DNA of 64,000 nucleotides from Granulicella sapmiensis. Lineage in GTDB: Bacteria; Acidobacteriota; Terriglobia; Terriglobales; Acidobacteriaceae. The position numbers and the translations under genes are program-made. The stretch covers positions 248,001 to 312,000 of the forward strand of contig JAMFSR010000026.1 in the NCBI GenBank assembly GCA_026225395.1, read 5' to 3'. The notes below the pieces were generated by a model. The model had not been told where the DNA came from. It saw nothing but the letters and a program-made list of their open reading frames with translations, and ran no database searches. Shown here piece after piece: positions 54,347 through 63,698 of this stretch; position 1 is the stretch's first letter; each line of letters starts with the position of its first letter.

Positions 54347-57004
54347 ATGAGCAAGATGGCGAAGACTCCAGCTTCGACGTATCGACTGCAACTGCACAAA
54401 GGCTTTACCTTCGACGATGCCGCGGCAATCGCCGATTACCTCAAAGCCCTCGGCATCAGTCACGTCTACTGCTCGCCCTACCTGCAGGCCGCCCCCGGCA
54501 GCATGCACGGCTACGACGTCGTCGACCACCGCACCGTCAACGAAGAGCTCGGCGGTCCAGCCGGCCACGAACGTTTCTGCAAGCGCCTTCAGGACCTCGG
54601 CCTCGGCCAGATCCTCGACATCGTCCCCAACCACATGAGTCTCGGCGAGCAGAACCGCTACTGGTGGGACGTCCTCGAAAACGGCACCAGCAGCCGCTAC
54701 GCCAGCTTCTTCGATATCGATTGGAACTCCGCCGAAGAGCGTCTCCGCGATAAAGTCCTCGTCCCCATCCTCGCCGATCAATACGGCCGCGTCGTCACCG
54801 CAGGCGGCATCAAGATCGACCGGCAGGGAAGTTCCTTCAAGGTCGAAGCCGCCGGCCAATCGCTCCCCGTGGCTCCGCAAAGCCTCTTCACCATCCTCAA
54901 CAAGGCCGCCGACTACGCCCGCAGCGACACCCTCAACTTCCTCGCCGCCAGCTACGCCCGCCTTCCTTCACCCGATCTCTGGGATCGCCGCACGGTTCTC
55001 TTCCGCCATCGCGACAAGGTCGTTCTCCACGGCCTTCTCGATCGCCTCTGCGCCGAAGAAGAAAATGTCTGCGAAGCCATCGACCGTGCCGTCAAAGAGC
55101 TCAACGCCAACCCCGACGCTCTCGACGGCTTCCTCAACCAGCAGCACTATCGCCTCGCCTACTGGAAGACCGCCGACCAGCAACTCGGCTACCGCCGTTT
55201 CTTCGACGTCAATACCCTCATCGGCCTCCGCGTAGAGCGCGAGTACGTCTTCGACGAAACGCACGCTCTCATCGTCAAGTGGCTCAAGCAGGGCCTTCTC
55301 GACGGCGTTCGCATCGATCACCCCGATGGTCTCCGCGATCCGCTCCAATACTGCCAGCGCCTTCGCGACTGCGCTCCCGACGCCTGGATCGTCGGCGAAA
55401 AAATCCTTGAGCCCGGCGAGTTCCTCCGCGACACCTGGCCCATCCAGGGCACCAGCGGCTACGACTTCCTCAACACTGCGATGAGCGTCCTCGTAAAGCC
55501 CGACGGCCTCCGCTCACTCGGCCGCGCCTACGCGCAGTTCACCTCCGAGCCCATCCATTTCCCAACCATCGCCCACGACAAAAAGCTCGCCGTCACCCAG
55601 GAAGCCCTCGGCTCGGACGTCAACCGCCTCACCAACATCTTCGTCGACATCTGCGAAAGCCATCGCGAGCAGCGCGACTTCACCCGCGCCGAAATTCGCC
55701 GCGCCATCCGCGAAGTCTCCTCCTGCTTCTCCGTCTACCGCACCTACGTCATCCCCGACCGCGAAGAGATCATCGACGAAGACCGCCACGTCATCGACTG
55801 CGCCATCAAGTGCGCCAAGGACAACCGCCAGGACATCGACGGCGCTCTCTTCGACTTCATGCGCGATGTCCTCGAGCTCAAAGTCAAAGGCACCAACGAA
55901 AGCGAGTTCGTCTACCGCTTCCAGCAGTTCACCAGCCCCGTCATGGCTAAGGGCGTCGAAGACACGGCCTTCTACTGCTTCAACCGCCTCACCGGCATGA
56001 ACGAAGTAGGTTCCAACCCCGCTTGCGACGGCCTTACCGTCGAGCAGTTCCACGAGTACAACAGCACCATGCAGCGCACCCATCCTGAAACGATGACCGC
56101 GCTCAGCACGCACGACACCAAGCGCTCGGACGACGTCCGCGCCCGCCTCGCCGTCCTCTCTGAAGTCCAGAAATCTTTCGCGCAAACCGTAAAGAAGTGG
56201 TCCAAACGCAACGCTCACTATCGCAGCAACGGCTTTCCCGATCGCGGCACCGAGTGGTTCCTCTACCAAACCCTCGTCGGCGCGTGGCCCATCGACAGCC
56301 AACGTCTCCGCGACTACATGCAAAAAGCCATGCGCGAAGCCAAGGTCCACACCAGCTGGGTCGCCAACGACGAAACCTACGAAAACGCCATCAACAACTT
56401 CATCGCCTCCATCCTCGCCGATGAAAGCTTCGTCTCCGAACTCGAGGAGTTCGTAAACACCATCCTCTACGCCGGCCGCGTCAACTCTCTCGCACAAACC
56501 CTTCTCAAATACACATCCCCCGGCGTCCCCGATCTGTATCAGGGCAGCGAGCTCTGGGATCTCTCACTCGTCGACCCCGACAACCGCCGCCCCGTCGACT
56601 ACAAGCTCCGCTGCCACCTCCTCAACGAACTCAAAACTCTCGACGCCTCCGGCATCATGTCCCGCATGGACGAAGGCCTTCCCAAGCTGTGGGTTATCCA
56701 CCACGCCCTCCAACTCCGCAACGAGCATCGCGACTGGTTCGGTCCCGAAGCCGAATACGCTCCCATCCTTGCCCACGGCCCAAAGGCTGACCACGTCATC
56801 GCCTACCAGCGCGGCGAAAACGTCATCACGGTAGTACAACGTCTTTTGACCACATTGAAAGGCGACTGGGAAAACACGCACATCGCAATTCCGCAAGGCA
56901 CCTGGCTGAATCGACTCACCGAACAAAGCATCGAAGGCGGAGAGGTTCCGCTCGCAAGCTTACTGGGCCAGTTTCCCGTAGCGCTTCTAGTACGCTCCTC
57001 ATAG
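54347..57004 (+). CDS. treY: Maltooligosyltrehalose synthase TreY
   Basis: About 885 residues from ATG 54347 (MSKMAKTPASTYRLQLHKGF); the frame is open upstream but unlike the family. GH13 TreY features: DYLKALGISHVYCSPYLQA, SMHGYDVVDHRTVNEELGG, ILDIVPNHMSLGEQNRYWW, catalytic Asp in DGVRIDHPDGLRDPLQY, Glu in IVGEKILEPGEFL, and ALSTHDTKRSDDVRARLAVL. It turns the reducing-end glucose of glucan into a trehalose bond. TreZ follows 118 bases later, with a small conserved repeat in the gap. Confidence 0.95.
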   Translation: MSKMAKTPASTYRLQLHKGFTFDDAAAIADYLKALGISHVYCSPYLQAAPGSMHGYDVVDHRTVNEELGGPAGHERFCKRLQDLGLGQILDIVPNHMSLGEQNRYWWDVLENGTSSRYASFFDIDWNSAEERLRDKVLVPILADQYGRVVTAGGIKIDRQGSSFKVEAAGQSLPVAPQSLFTILNKAADYARSDTLNFLAASYARLPSPDLWDRRTVLFRHRDKVVLHGLLDRLCAEEENVCEAIDRAVKELNANPDALDGFLNQQHYRLAYWKTADQQLGYRRFFDVNTLIGLRVEREYVFDETHALIVKWLKQGLLDGVRIDHPDGLRDPLQYCQRLRDCAPDAWIVGEKILEPGEFLRDTWPIQGTSGYDFLNTAMSVLVKPDGLRSLGRAYAQFTSEPIHFPTIAHDKKLAVTQEALGSDVNRLTNIFVDICESHREQRDFTRAEIRRAIREVSSCFSVYRTYVIPDREEIIDEDRHVIDCAIKCAKDNRQDIDGALFDFMRDVLELKVKGTNESEFVYRFQQFTSPVMAKGVEDTAFYCFNRLTGMNEVGSNPACDGLTVEQFHEYNSTMQRTHPETMTALSTHDTKRSDDVRARLAVLSEVQKSFAQTVKKWSKRNAHYRSNGFPDRGTEWFLYQTLVGAWPIDSQRLRDYMQKAMREAKVHTSWVANDETYENAINNFIASILADESFVSELEEFVNTILYAGRVNSLAQTLLKYTSPGVPDLYQGSELWDLSLVDPDNRRPVDYKLRCHLLNELKTLDASGIMSRMDEGLPKLWVIHHALQLRNEHRDWFGPEAEYAPILAHGPKADHVIAYQRGENVITVVQRLLTTLKGDWENTHIAIPQGTWLNRLTEQSIEGGEVPLASLLGQFPVALLVRSS

Positions 57005-57008
57005 AAAA

Positions 57009-57047
57009 TTTGTCATCCTGAGCACAGCGAAGGATCTGCTGTCTGCT
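57009..57047 (+). repeat. Dispersed repeat (tgtcatcctgagc type), copy 1
   Basis: ttgtcatcctgagcacagcg followed by aaggatctgctgtctgct, just after the TreY stop. A near-identical sequence lies at 59567-59603. I recall this 'tgtcatcctgagc...aaggatctgct' motif as common in acidobacterial intergenic regions. Confidence 0.6.
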
Positions 57048-57121
57048 CCCGAGCCACAACCTTACAAACAAGCTTTCACCACGCGTGAACTGAACCGCTG
57101 ACAACACTTGGAGAACTACCG

Positions 57122-58891
57122 ATGCATAAGTTTGGAATCTGGGCGCCGCGCGCCAAAAAAATGTCGGTCAAAGTCAACGACCAGGTCCTCCCCATGGAAG
57201 GACCAAACAAGCGCGGCTGGTGGATGCTTGAAGTAGCGACGGCGGCCTGCGGCACCGACTACGCCTATCTCATCGACGACGACCCCACACCCTATCCCGA
57301 CCCCCGCAGCCACCGCCAGCCCAACGGCGTCCACGGCATGTCGCAGCTCTGCGACCACAGCCTCTTCGAGTGGCACGACCAGCTCTGGCGCGGCTCGCCC
57401 AAAACCGGCTCCGTCATCTACGAGATGCACATCGGCACCTTCAGCGAGCAGGGCACCTTCGACGGCGCCATCGACCACCTCGACTACCTCGTCGACCTCG
57501 GCGTTACCCATCTTGAAATCCTGCCCATCAACGCCTTCGCCGGCGATCGCGGCTGGGGCTACGACGGCGTCGCCCTCTTCGCCACACACGAGCCCTACGG
57601 CGGCCCCGACGGCTTCAAGCGCTTCGTCGACGCCTGCCACGCCCGCGGCCTCTCCGTCATTCTCGACGTCGTCTATAACCACTTCGGCCCCGTCGGCAAC
57701 TACACCAACAAGTTCGGCCCCTACCTCACCGACCGCCACAAAACCCCCTGGGGTGACGCCGTCAATCTCGACGAAGGCGGCAGCGACGAAGTCCGCCGCT
57801 TCTTCTGCGACAACGCCATGATGTGGCTCCGCGACTACCACTGCGACGGCCTTCGCTTCGACGCCGTCCACGAGTACATCGACCGCTCCGCCACGCACTT
57901 CATGGAGCAGCTCTCTACCGAAGTCGAACGCCTCGGCGCCACGCTCGGCAAAGAGTTCTACCTCATCGCCGAAAGCGACCTCAACGACCCCCGCGTCATC
58001 CGCCCCCGCGAAGCCAACGGCTACGGCATGGACTCGCAGTGGAGCGACGACTTCCATCACTCCCTCTTCAGCCTCCTCTACACCAAGGAGCCCGACAAGG
58101 CCTACTACAAAGATTTCGGCACCATGGGCGACCTTCACAAGGCCCTCAAGCACGCCTTCGTTTTCGACGGTAAATACTCCAAGTACCGCAAGTGCAAACA
58201 CGGGCGCCCGGCTGAAGGCCTGTCCGCCCATCACTTCGTCCACTTCGATCAGAACCACGACCAGATCGGCAATCGGGCGCTAGGTGAGCGCCTCGAGCAA
58301 CTCTGCGGCCTCGACGCGCAAAAGGTCGCCACCGGTCTCGTCCTCATGGCGCCGTACGTCCCCATGCTCTTCATGGGCGAAGAGTTCGCCGCCTCCACCC
58401 CCTTCCTCTACTTCGCCGACCACGACGACGAAGACATGCGCCGCCTCGTCTCCGAAGGTCGCAAGCGCGACTTCGCCCAGTTCGGCTTCGATCAGGAAGT
58501 CCCCAACCCCGAAGATCGAAAAACGTTCGACGACTCAAAGCTAAAATGGGAAGAGGTTTCTGAAGGCAAGCACGCCGAAATGCTCGCCTGGACCAAATCC
58601 CTCATCAAGCTGCGCCGCTGCACGGTCGCACTCAACGATGGCAGCATGCATCAACTTCGTGTCTCCACAGACGATACTCAGAAGACCTTGGTCATGCAGC
58701 GCGACGAAGCCCGCATCCTCGCCAACTTCGGCGACAAGCCCTACTACTTCCAGCTCCTGGATGGAGAAGAACTCAGCCTCATCTCACGCGAAGGACTGGG
58801 CATAACCAACGGCGGCATCCAACTGCCCCCCATGACCCTCGCCGTCCTCCTCTCCACAACCGAACAAGTAGAAGACCGCGAAGTCAGCTGA
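57122..58891 (+). CDS. treZ: Maltooligosyltrehalose trehalohydrolase TreZ
   Basis: A 589-residue enzyme with GGAGAACTACCG before the ATG. N-terminal beta domain (KFGIWAPRAKKMSVKVNDQ), then GH13 motifs: VIYEMHIGTFSEQGTFDGAI, ILPINAFAGDRGWGYDGVAL, VVYNHFGPVGNY, catalytic Asp in DGLRFDAVHEYIDRSA, Glu in LIAESDLNDPRVIRPREANG, and FDQNHDQIGNRALGERL; FMGEEFAASTPFLYFADH near the end. It releases free trehalose from the product of TreY. A 7-bp tandem repeat follows the gene. Confidence 0.95.
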   Translation: MHKFGIWAPRAKKMSVKVNDQVLPMEGPNKRGWWMLEVATAACGTDYAYLIDDDPTPYPDPRSHRQPNGVHGMSQLCDHSLFEWHDQLWRGSPKTGSVIYEMHIGTFSEQGTFDGAIDHLDYLVDLGVTHLEILPINAFAGDRGWGYDGVALFATHEPYGGPDGFKRFVDACHARGLSVILDVVYNHFGPVGNYTNKFGPYLTDRHKTPWGDAVNLDEGGSDEVRRFFCDNAMMWLRDYHCDGLRFDAVHEYIDRSATHFMEQLSTEVERLGATLGKEFYLIAESDLNDPRVIRPREANGYGMDSQWSDDFHHSLFSLLYTKEPDKAYYKDFGTMGDLHKALKHAFVFDGKYSKYRKCKHGRPAEGLSAHHFVHFDQNHDQIGNRALGERLEQLCGLDAQKVATGLVLMAPYVPMLFMGEEFAASTPFLYFADHDDEDMRRLVSEGRKRDFAQFGFDQEVPNPEDRKTFDDSKLKWEEVSEGKHAEMLAWTKSLIKLRRCTVALNDGSMHQLRVSTDDTQKTLVMQRDEARILANFGDKPYYFQLLDGEELSLISREGLGITNGGIQLPPMTLAVLLSTTEQVEDREVS

Positions 58892-58905
58892 TCCGCTTTG
58901 CTTTT

Positions 58906-58953
58906 ATTCACTATTCACTATTCACTATTCACTATTCACTACTCACTATTCAC
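58906..58953 (+). repeat. 7-bp tandem repeat (attcact), about 6.9 copies
   Basis: Five perfect attcact units, one actcact and a partial unit, directly after the TreZ gene and 39 bases before the Nudix start. Copy number at such a tract can change by slippage. Confidence 0.8.
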
Positions 58954-58991
58954 AGCCTCCGCACTGCTTGATAATAGACACGGAGACCCTC

Positions 58992-59564
58992 GTGTCCATC
59001 AAGACCATCAGCAGCCGCGAAGTCTACAGCAACCCCTGGTGCAGCGTTCGCGAAGACGTCATCGAGCGCGAAGACGGCGTACGCGGCATCTACGGCGTCA
59101 TGGACAAGCATCCCGCCGTCATCATCGTCCCGCTTGAGCACACCCCCGAAGGCGACTTCCTCTGGCTCGTCCGCCAGTTCCGATACACCGTAAGCGGCAC
59201 GTTCTACGAGCTCCCCCAAGGCGGCTGGGAAATCGCCGATGTCGACCCGGAAGAACTGGCCCGTGGCGAGCTCCGCGAAGAGACCGGTCTCACCGCCGAC
59301 CGCATCACCCACCTCACCGACCTCTGGATAGCCTACGGCGCTATGCACCAGATTCACCACGTCTATCTAGCCGAAGGCCTCACGCAAGGCGAAACCGAAC
59401 GCGACCCCGAAGAGTTCGACATGACTGTCCACCGCGTCAGCGTCGCCGACTTCGAATCCATGGTCCTAGACGGCCGCGTCATGGATAACTGCACCGTCTC
59501 CGCCTGGGGCGCCTACCGCATCTGGCGCGACAAACATCCCACAGAGACAACGCACACTTTATAA
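58992..59564 (+). CDS. Nudix hydrolase (ADP-ribose pyrophosphatase-like)
   Basis: About 190 residues from GTG 58992 (GGAG 6 bases before); a TTG at 58968 gives 8 more residues. The Nudix box is complete: GGWEIADVDPEELARGELRE followed by ETGLTADR. A preceding strand (AVIIVPLEHTPEGDFLWLVR, QFRYTVSGTFYELPQ) matches the ADP-ribose/sugar-nucleotide pyrophosphatase group. It hydrolyses nucleoside-diphosphate-linked substrates. Standing behind the trehalose genes, it may clear sugar nucleotides, which is only inferred. Confidence 0.88.
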   Translation: MSIKTISSREVYSNPWCSVREDVIEREDGVRGIYGVMDKHPAVIIVPLEHTPEGDFLWLVRQFRYTVSGTFYELPQGGWEIADVDPEELARGELREETGLTADRITHLTDLWIAYGAMHQIHHVYLAEGLTQGETERDPEEFDMTVHRVSVADFESMVLDGRVMDNCTVSAWGAYRIWRDKHPTETTHTL

Positions 59565-59566
59565 GA

Positions 59567-59603
59567 TTGTCATCCTGAGCAACGCGAAGGATCTGCTGTT
59601 TGC
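59567..59603 (+). repeat. Dispersed repeat (tgtcatcctgagc type), copy 2
   Basis: ttgtcatcctgagcaacgcg followed by aaggatctgctgtttgct, just after the Nudix stop; differs from the copy at 57009 by a few bases. Both copies sit directly behind a stop codon in the same orientation. Confidence 0.6.
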
Positions 59604-59633
59604 TTATGTCGACGGTACTGTCGCGGGACCGCC

Positions 59634-60860
59634 CTAATTGATCGTCTTCATCCGCCGCGACATAAAATCCATCAACAAATAATTCCCCAGCGTCTGTGGC
59701 GTCGTAAAGTAAGCCTTCCCGCGGCACATCGCAGACATCTTCTGCACAAACTGCACCAACTGAAAGTCCTGCGCCAGCATGAACGTATTGATCATGATGT
59801 TCGCCCGCTTGCACCGGCTCACTTCTTCCAGCGTCTCTGAAATCACCAGCGGATCAAGCCCAAACGCATTCTTGTAGATGCGCCCATCCTCCAGCGTCAA
59901 CGCCGAAGGCTTGCCATCGGTGATCATCACAATCTGCTTCATGTCCTTGCCGCTGGACTTCAAAATCCTCTGCGCCACCCGCAACCCCTCGCGAGTATTC
60001 GTGTAGTGCGGCCCAACCTTCACCCGCGGCAGCTGCGACAGATGAATATGCTCCGCCGAATCATGAAACAGCACCAGATCAATCGTGTCGCCAGGGAACT
60101 GCGTACGAATCAAATGCGCCAGCGCCATGGCCACACGCTTCGCCGGCGTAAACCGGTCCTCGCCATAAAGAATCATCGAGTGCGAACAATCCAGCAGCAC
60201 CACCGTCGCACACGACGACTGATAATCCGCCTGCTGCACATGCAGATCGCTGTACTCCAGGTTCAGCACACCAGACCCATCCGGCGCACCCTCACGCGCA
60301 AACACGCTGTTCAGCGTCGCCGTAATATCCAGGTTCAGCGAATCCCCAAACTCATACTGCTTCGAGCTTCCGTTGGTCTCCACGCCCGCAGCTTCATACC
60401 GCGTGTCATGCCGCCCCAGCGACGACTTACCCAGCGGCCCCAGCAGATCCCGCAGCGCCTTATACCCCAGGAAGTCCATACCCTTATCGGTCACTTCAAA
60501 ACGGGCATCGCCATTGCCTTCACCCTGCTCGCCTTGGCCCGGCTCCTGCGGCTCTTCCGCGTTCAGAAAGTTCTCATCCTTCATCCGCTGCACGATCTTG
60601 TCGATCAGCTCTTCCACCTGCGGCTCATCCAGCGAATCGAACTGCTCCTGCGCATCTTCATCCAGCACATCGCCCGACTCCAGCGCCTGCCGAATCGCCT
60701 CGCGCAGACTCTCCATCGAGTCGTCCATATTCTGGAACGGCGAAAACGGATCCTGATACCCCGAGTCCAGCAGAAAATCCGAAAGCGCCTGCATCAGGTC
60801 ATCAAGCCCAAAGCTTGTAGAAAGATCACCGGTAAACTTCGTATAGCGAGTCAGTTTCAT
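59634..60860 (-). CDS. VWA-domain protein (CoxE-like)
   Basis: A 408-residue protein. The N-terminal half is acidic and Gln/Glu-rich ([15 protein letters not shown]) with helical segments. The C-terminal half holds a VWA domain: [20 protein letters not shown] with the DxSxS MIDAS, then [53 protein letters not shown] and a final [12 protein letters not shown]. Such proteins usually partner a MoxR/AAA ATPase, which is not in view. No signal peptide. Confidence 0.8.
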   Translation of the reverse strand: MKLTRYTKFTGDLSTSFGLDDLMQALSDFLLDSGYQDPFSPFQNMDDSMESLREAIRQALESGDVLDEDAQEQFDSLDEPQVEELIDKIVQRMKDENFLNAEEPQEPGQGEQGEGNGDARFEVTDKGMDFLGYKALRDLLGPLGKSSLGRHDTRYEAAGVETNGSSKQYEFGDSLNLDITATLNSVFAREGAPDGSGVLNLEYSDLHVQQADYQSSCATVVLLDCSHSMILYGEDRFTPAKRVAMALAHLIRTQFPGDTIDLVLFHDSAEHIHLSQLPRVKVGPHYTNTREGLRVAQRILKSSGKDMKQIVMITDGKPSALTLEDGRIYKNAFGLDPLVISETLEEVSRCKRANIMINTFMLAQDFQLVQFVQKMSAMCRGKAYFTTPQTLGNYLLMDFMSRRMKTIN

Positions 60861-60884
60861 GGGTCACGCACCAGAATCGGGTGG

Positions 60885-61166
60885 TTAGAGTTCAAGTTCG
60901 CTGTGGGAGCCTAACCGCACCAGTTCAAGCGTTAGCGGATCGGGTTTGCGATAAATCAGAATCAGGTCCGGGTGGACATGGCAATCTCGGTGGTCCCGAA
61001 GATTGCCCGTGAGAGCATGGTCGCGATACCTATCCGGCAGCAGGGCAGTGATTTCGAGCAAGCTGGTCAGCTCGGATAGATCGTGTTGCAGCGTTTTCCG
61101 GAAAAGCCCGCGCATCTCGCGCCGAACATCTTTCTTGAAGCGCGAAGTCCACTTAATCGTCCGCAT
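60885..61166 (-). CDS. yafQ: YafQ-type mRNA interferase toxin
   Basis: About 93 residues from ATG 61166; the frame extends 14 residues further but the shorter start overlaps the antitoxin stop by 14 bases as usual. YafQ-like features: IKWTSRFKKDVRREMRG, LPDRYRDHALTGNLRDHRDC, then HVHPDLILIYRKPDPLTLEL with the catalytic His region. YafQ cleaves mRNA on the ribosome and is bound by DinJ-type antitoxins, encoded just upstream. Confidence 0.88.
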   Translation of the reverse strand: MRTIKWTSRFKKDVRREMRGLFRKTLQHDLSELTSLLEITALLPDRYRDHALTGNLRDHRDCHVHPDLILIYRKPDPLTLELVRLGSHSELEL

Positions 61167-61416
61167 CGAGCTCCGCGAAAAGATCGTCAATACTTCCTTC
61201 GCCTGCAAACTCGCCGCGCCGCGCCGCTTCTATCGCCGCTAGGGTTTCAGCATTGGGGCGAAAGAAATCCATTGGAATCGCGTTGTCTTCCACCGTTTTC
61301 AACAACATGCGGCGGACCATATCTTCGATCGTGACGCCGGCCGCCGAGTAGATTTCCTGGGCCTGTCTGCGCACATTTTCATCTACGTGAGCTTCGATAA
61401 GTGCTTCCGCGGGCAT
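61153..61416 (-). CDS. dinJ: DinJ/RelB-type antitoxin
   Basis: An 87-residue antitoxin: ribbon-helix-helix start (ALIEAHVDENVRRQAQEIYS, then GVTIEDMVRRMLLKTVEDNA) and an acidic, flexible C-terminus (GSIDDLFAELDADD) that would wrap the toxin. GGAGG precedes the ATG. Coupled to the YafQ-like toxin; autoregulation is typical of the family. Confidence 0.85.
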   Translation of the reverse strand: MPAEALIEAHVDENVRRQAQEIYSAAGVTIEDMVRRMLLKTVEDNAIPMDFFRPNAETLAAIEAARRGEFAGEGSIDDLFAELDADD

Positions 61417-61538
61417 AGGCGAACCTCCACCTTTATTTTAGACCTGTCGATCTAATGCTCACCGTTAGACGCTTTCGCGAGGGAGACGATTCGTCCCCCT
61501 CCCTCTGTTGGCTGTTCCCTGTTAACTGTCCGCTGCCC

Positions 61539-62210
61539 TTAAGGCCTCGTTCCCGCCAACACCGCAAACCGGTTGTCCTTGAACCAGCAATCCACATCGA
61601 TAAAGCCAGCCTCACGCAGCCACTTCAACTGGTCTTCCACGCTCGCGCAACGGTCATCCTGCTGCCGATACAGTGAGTCCGCAATCTGCTGCGGCGTTGC
61701 GCCCGCCTCACGCACCTGCTGCAGCCAAAGATCTTTATAAAGGTGGTCCAGATCAGGCGTAGGCCCCGCCACCTGCTCAGCATTCACAAACACCCCACCC
61801 GGCCGCAGCGCTGCGTGAATCTTCTTGAACAGCAGCTTCTTCGTCGCATCATCCAGATGATGGATTGAAAGCGCCGAAACAATCGCGTCATAGCCCTCGC
61901 CCAGCGGAGCCGTCACATAGTCCGCCGCTTCAAAGCTCACATTGCCGTCTTTGGCCAATCGCTCCTTGGCCTTATCCAGCATGGGCTCCGACACATCCAT
62001 CAAATGGATATGTGCCTGCGGATACCAGTTCCGCACAAACACCGAAAGCAGCCCCGTCCCCGCACCCAGGTCGAGAATCTTGCTCGCCCCCGCCGGAATC
62101 AAGTCGGTTGTGCGCCGGTAGAGCGCGTCATAGCAGGGAATCAGCTTCGCCCGATCGGCGTCATAGCTGCTTGCGGTAATGTCGAAAACTTCCTGAGTAA
62201 CGGTAGACAT
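61539..62210 (-). CDS. SAM-dependent methyltransferase
   Basis: A 223-residue class I methyltransferase with motif I ILDLGAGTGLLSVFVRNW, motif II (IHLMDVSEPMLDKAKERLAK), motif IV SALSIHHLDDATKKLLF and the later RPGGVFVNAEQ. The substrate cannot be read; the small size fits a small-molecule enzyme. It is 111 bases upstream of a permease gene on the same strand but separated by a gap too long to call an operon. Confidence 0.85.
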   Translation of the reverse strand: MSTVTQEVFDITASSYDADRAKLIPCYDALYRRTTDLIPAGASKILDLGAGTGLLSVFVRNWYPQAHIHLMDVSEPMLDKAKERLAKDGNVSFEAADYVTAPLGEGYDAIVSALSIHHLDDATKKLLFKKIHAALRPGGVFVNAEQVAGPTPDLDHLYKDLWLQQVREAGATPQQIADSLYRQQDDRCASVEDQLKWLREAGFIDVDCWFKDNRFAVLAGTRP

Positions 62211-62320
62211 AATGAGTTCCTTTCGGGCCTTACCAGAATAAGAGAAATCTATGCTGGCGGCGAGTTCTATAAGTGATATGAATGGTCGTATCGGTTCCGG
62301 GCACTTGCGGGGTCGTCAGA

Positions 62321-63481
62321 TTAGTGACAACAATGATGTGCCGGCGCATCCATCGGCGGCGCATCGTCCATCATCCGCAGCATCGCTGGTCCACCGGTCT
62401 TCAAAAACCGAAATAGCATGATCGCGGAAATCCCTAGAAACACAACATTCAGAACCGACGTGTAATTCCACCGCACGGCTTCCTGCATGATGGTCGCACT
62501 CCGCTCGCGCGGAATCAACCCCACCGCCCCAAACAGGAACTCCACAGCCAGCGCCGCCAGCGCCATCGCGGCATAAAACGTCGCAAACAGAATCGCCGCA
62601 ACCTTCAGTCCGTAATACTTTCGGTAGATATTCAAAATCGGCAGAATGATCAAATCCGCAAACAAAAACGCAATCACACCCCCAAAGCTGATCCCACCAT
62701 TCCAAAGTACCGCCGCCAGTGGCACATTCCCCACCGAGCACACAAAGCTAAGCACGGCCACCAGCGGCCCAATCAACGGCCCCCAGAACCGCGCCAGTAC
62801 CGGATGCCCCACCAGAAAGAACCCCTGCCAGAAATGCTGCGGCACCCAGGCCGCCAGGCACCCCGAAATCACCAGGCCGCCCAGAATATCCGGCCACAGT
62901 GAGTACCAATCCATCCAGTAATAGTGCGTCGTCGCCGTATACCCTTTGCTCGAAGTCACCTTTTGCCAGAACGTGCCGGTATGCAGGCTCATGTCCATCG
63001 CCGCATGGCCTTCCATCCTGCCCGGCAGGTTCAGCATGGCCTGCTTATGTGCAGCAGCAATCAGCTTCGGCTTCAGCGTCATCCGCAGAAACACCACCAC
63101 CAGCAGAATCATGATCGGCCCACCCACAAACTCCGCCGCCATAAACCGCCACCCCATCAGCACTGCGAGCAGCACGCTCAGCTCTACCACCAGGTTGGTC
63201 GAAGCAAACTGAAACGCCATCGCCGCAATAAAGTCCGCACCCTTGCGAAACAGCGTTCGCGCCAGCGCCGTCGCCGCATAGCTGCACGACGAACTAGCCG
63301 CCCCCAGCGCACTCGCGATCACAATCGTCTTCGCAGAAGAATCCGGCATCAACTGCCCGACCTTCTCCTTGGAAACACAGGCTTCAATCCCCGCCGAAAG
63401 CACAAACCCCAGGCAAAGCGCCCAAAGAATCTCCCACCCCATCACCCCGGTCATCTCAACCGCACTCAGCAAAGCATGCAT
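62321..63481 (-). CDS. ArsP/permease-family membrane protein with His/Cys tail
   Basis: A 386-residue permease (DUF318/ArsP type). The family motifs are the paired ASSSCSYAATALARTLFRKG with DFIAAMAFQFASTNLVVEL, and, in the second half, SVGNVPLAAVLWNGGISFGG with FADLIILPILNIYRKYYG. About eight hydrophobic segments are visible. The C-terminus ends in a metal-ligand-like cluster (APAHHCCH). ArsP members export organoarsenicals, others copper or unknown cargo; the His/Cys tail suggests a metal or metalloid, unproven. Confidence 0.8.
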   Translation of the reverse strand: MHALLSAVEMTGVMGWEILWALCLGFVLSAGIEACVSKEKVGQLMPDSSAKTIVIASALGAASSSCSYAATALARTLFRKGADFIAAMAFQFASTNLVVELSVLLAVLMGWRFMAAEFVGGPIMILLVVVFLRMTLKPKLIAAAHKQAMLNLPGRMEGHAAMDMSLHTGTFWQKVTSSKGYTATTHYYWMDWYSLWPDILGGLVISGCLAAWVPQHFWQGFFLVGHPVLARFWGPLIGPLVAVLSFVCSVGNVPLAAVLWNGGISFGGVIAFLFADLIILPILNIYRKYYGLKVAAILFATFYAAMALAALAVEFLFGAVGLIPRERSATIMQEAVRWNYTSVLNVVFLGISAIMLFRFLKTGGPAMLRMMDDAPPMDAPAHHCCH

Positions 63482-63698
63482 CTCTCTAGCTTACGCGGCT
63501 CCGCACTTCGTCCCGTCCAAAATGTAAAGTTTGCTGGACACCATAAAACGCAAAATTCACCACAAACTCACCGTAAACCTCCACAAAAACGCACTATTAA
63601 AACACGGTAAACGCCGCCAAATGCTCCATGTGGACATTCCAACCCTGTTGCCTCCGCCGAGTTCGACGGCCAATGCTCCAAGCGCGTTATCGTCAAAG

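Noticed and set aside
55514..56497. Long minus-strand frame inside treY, and similar frames inside the hydroxylase, TreZ, GH15 and TreS genes
   Set aside because: High-GC coding strands give long antisense frames; composition (Val/Asp/Gly/Glu-rich) and lack of motifs show they are shadows.
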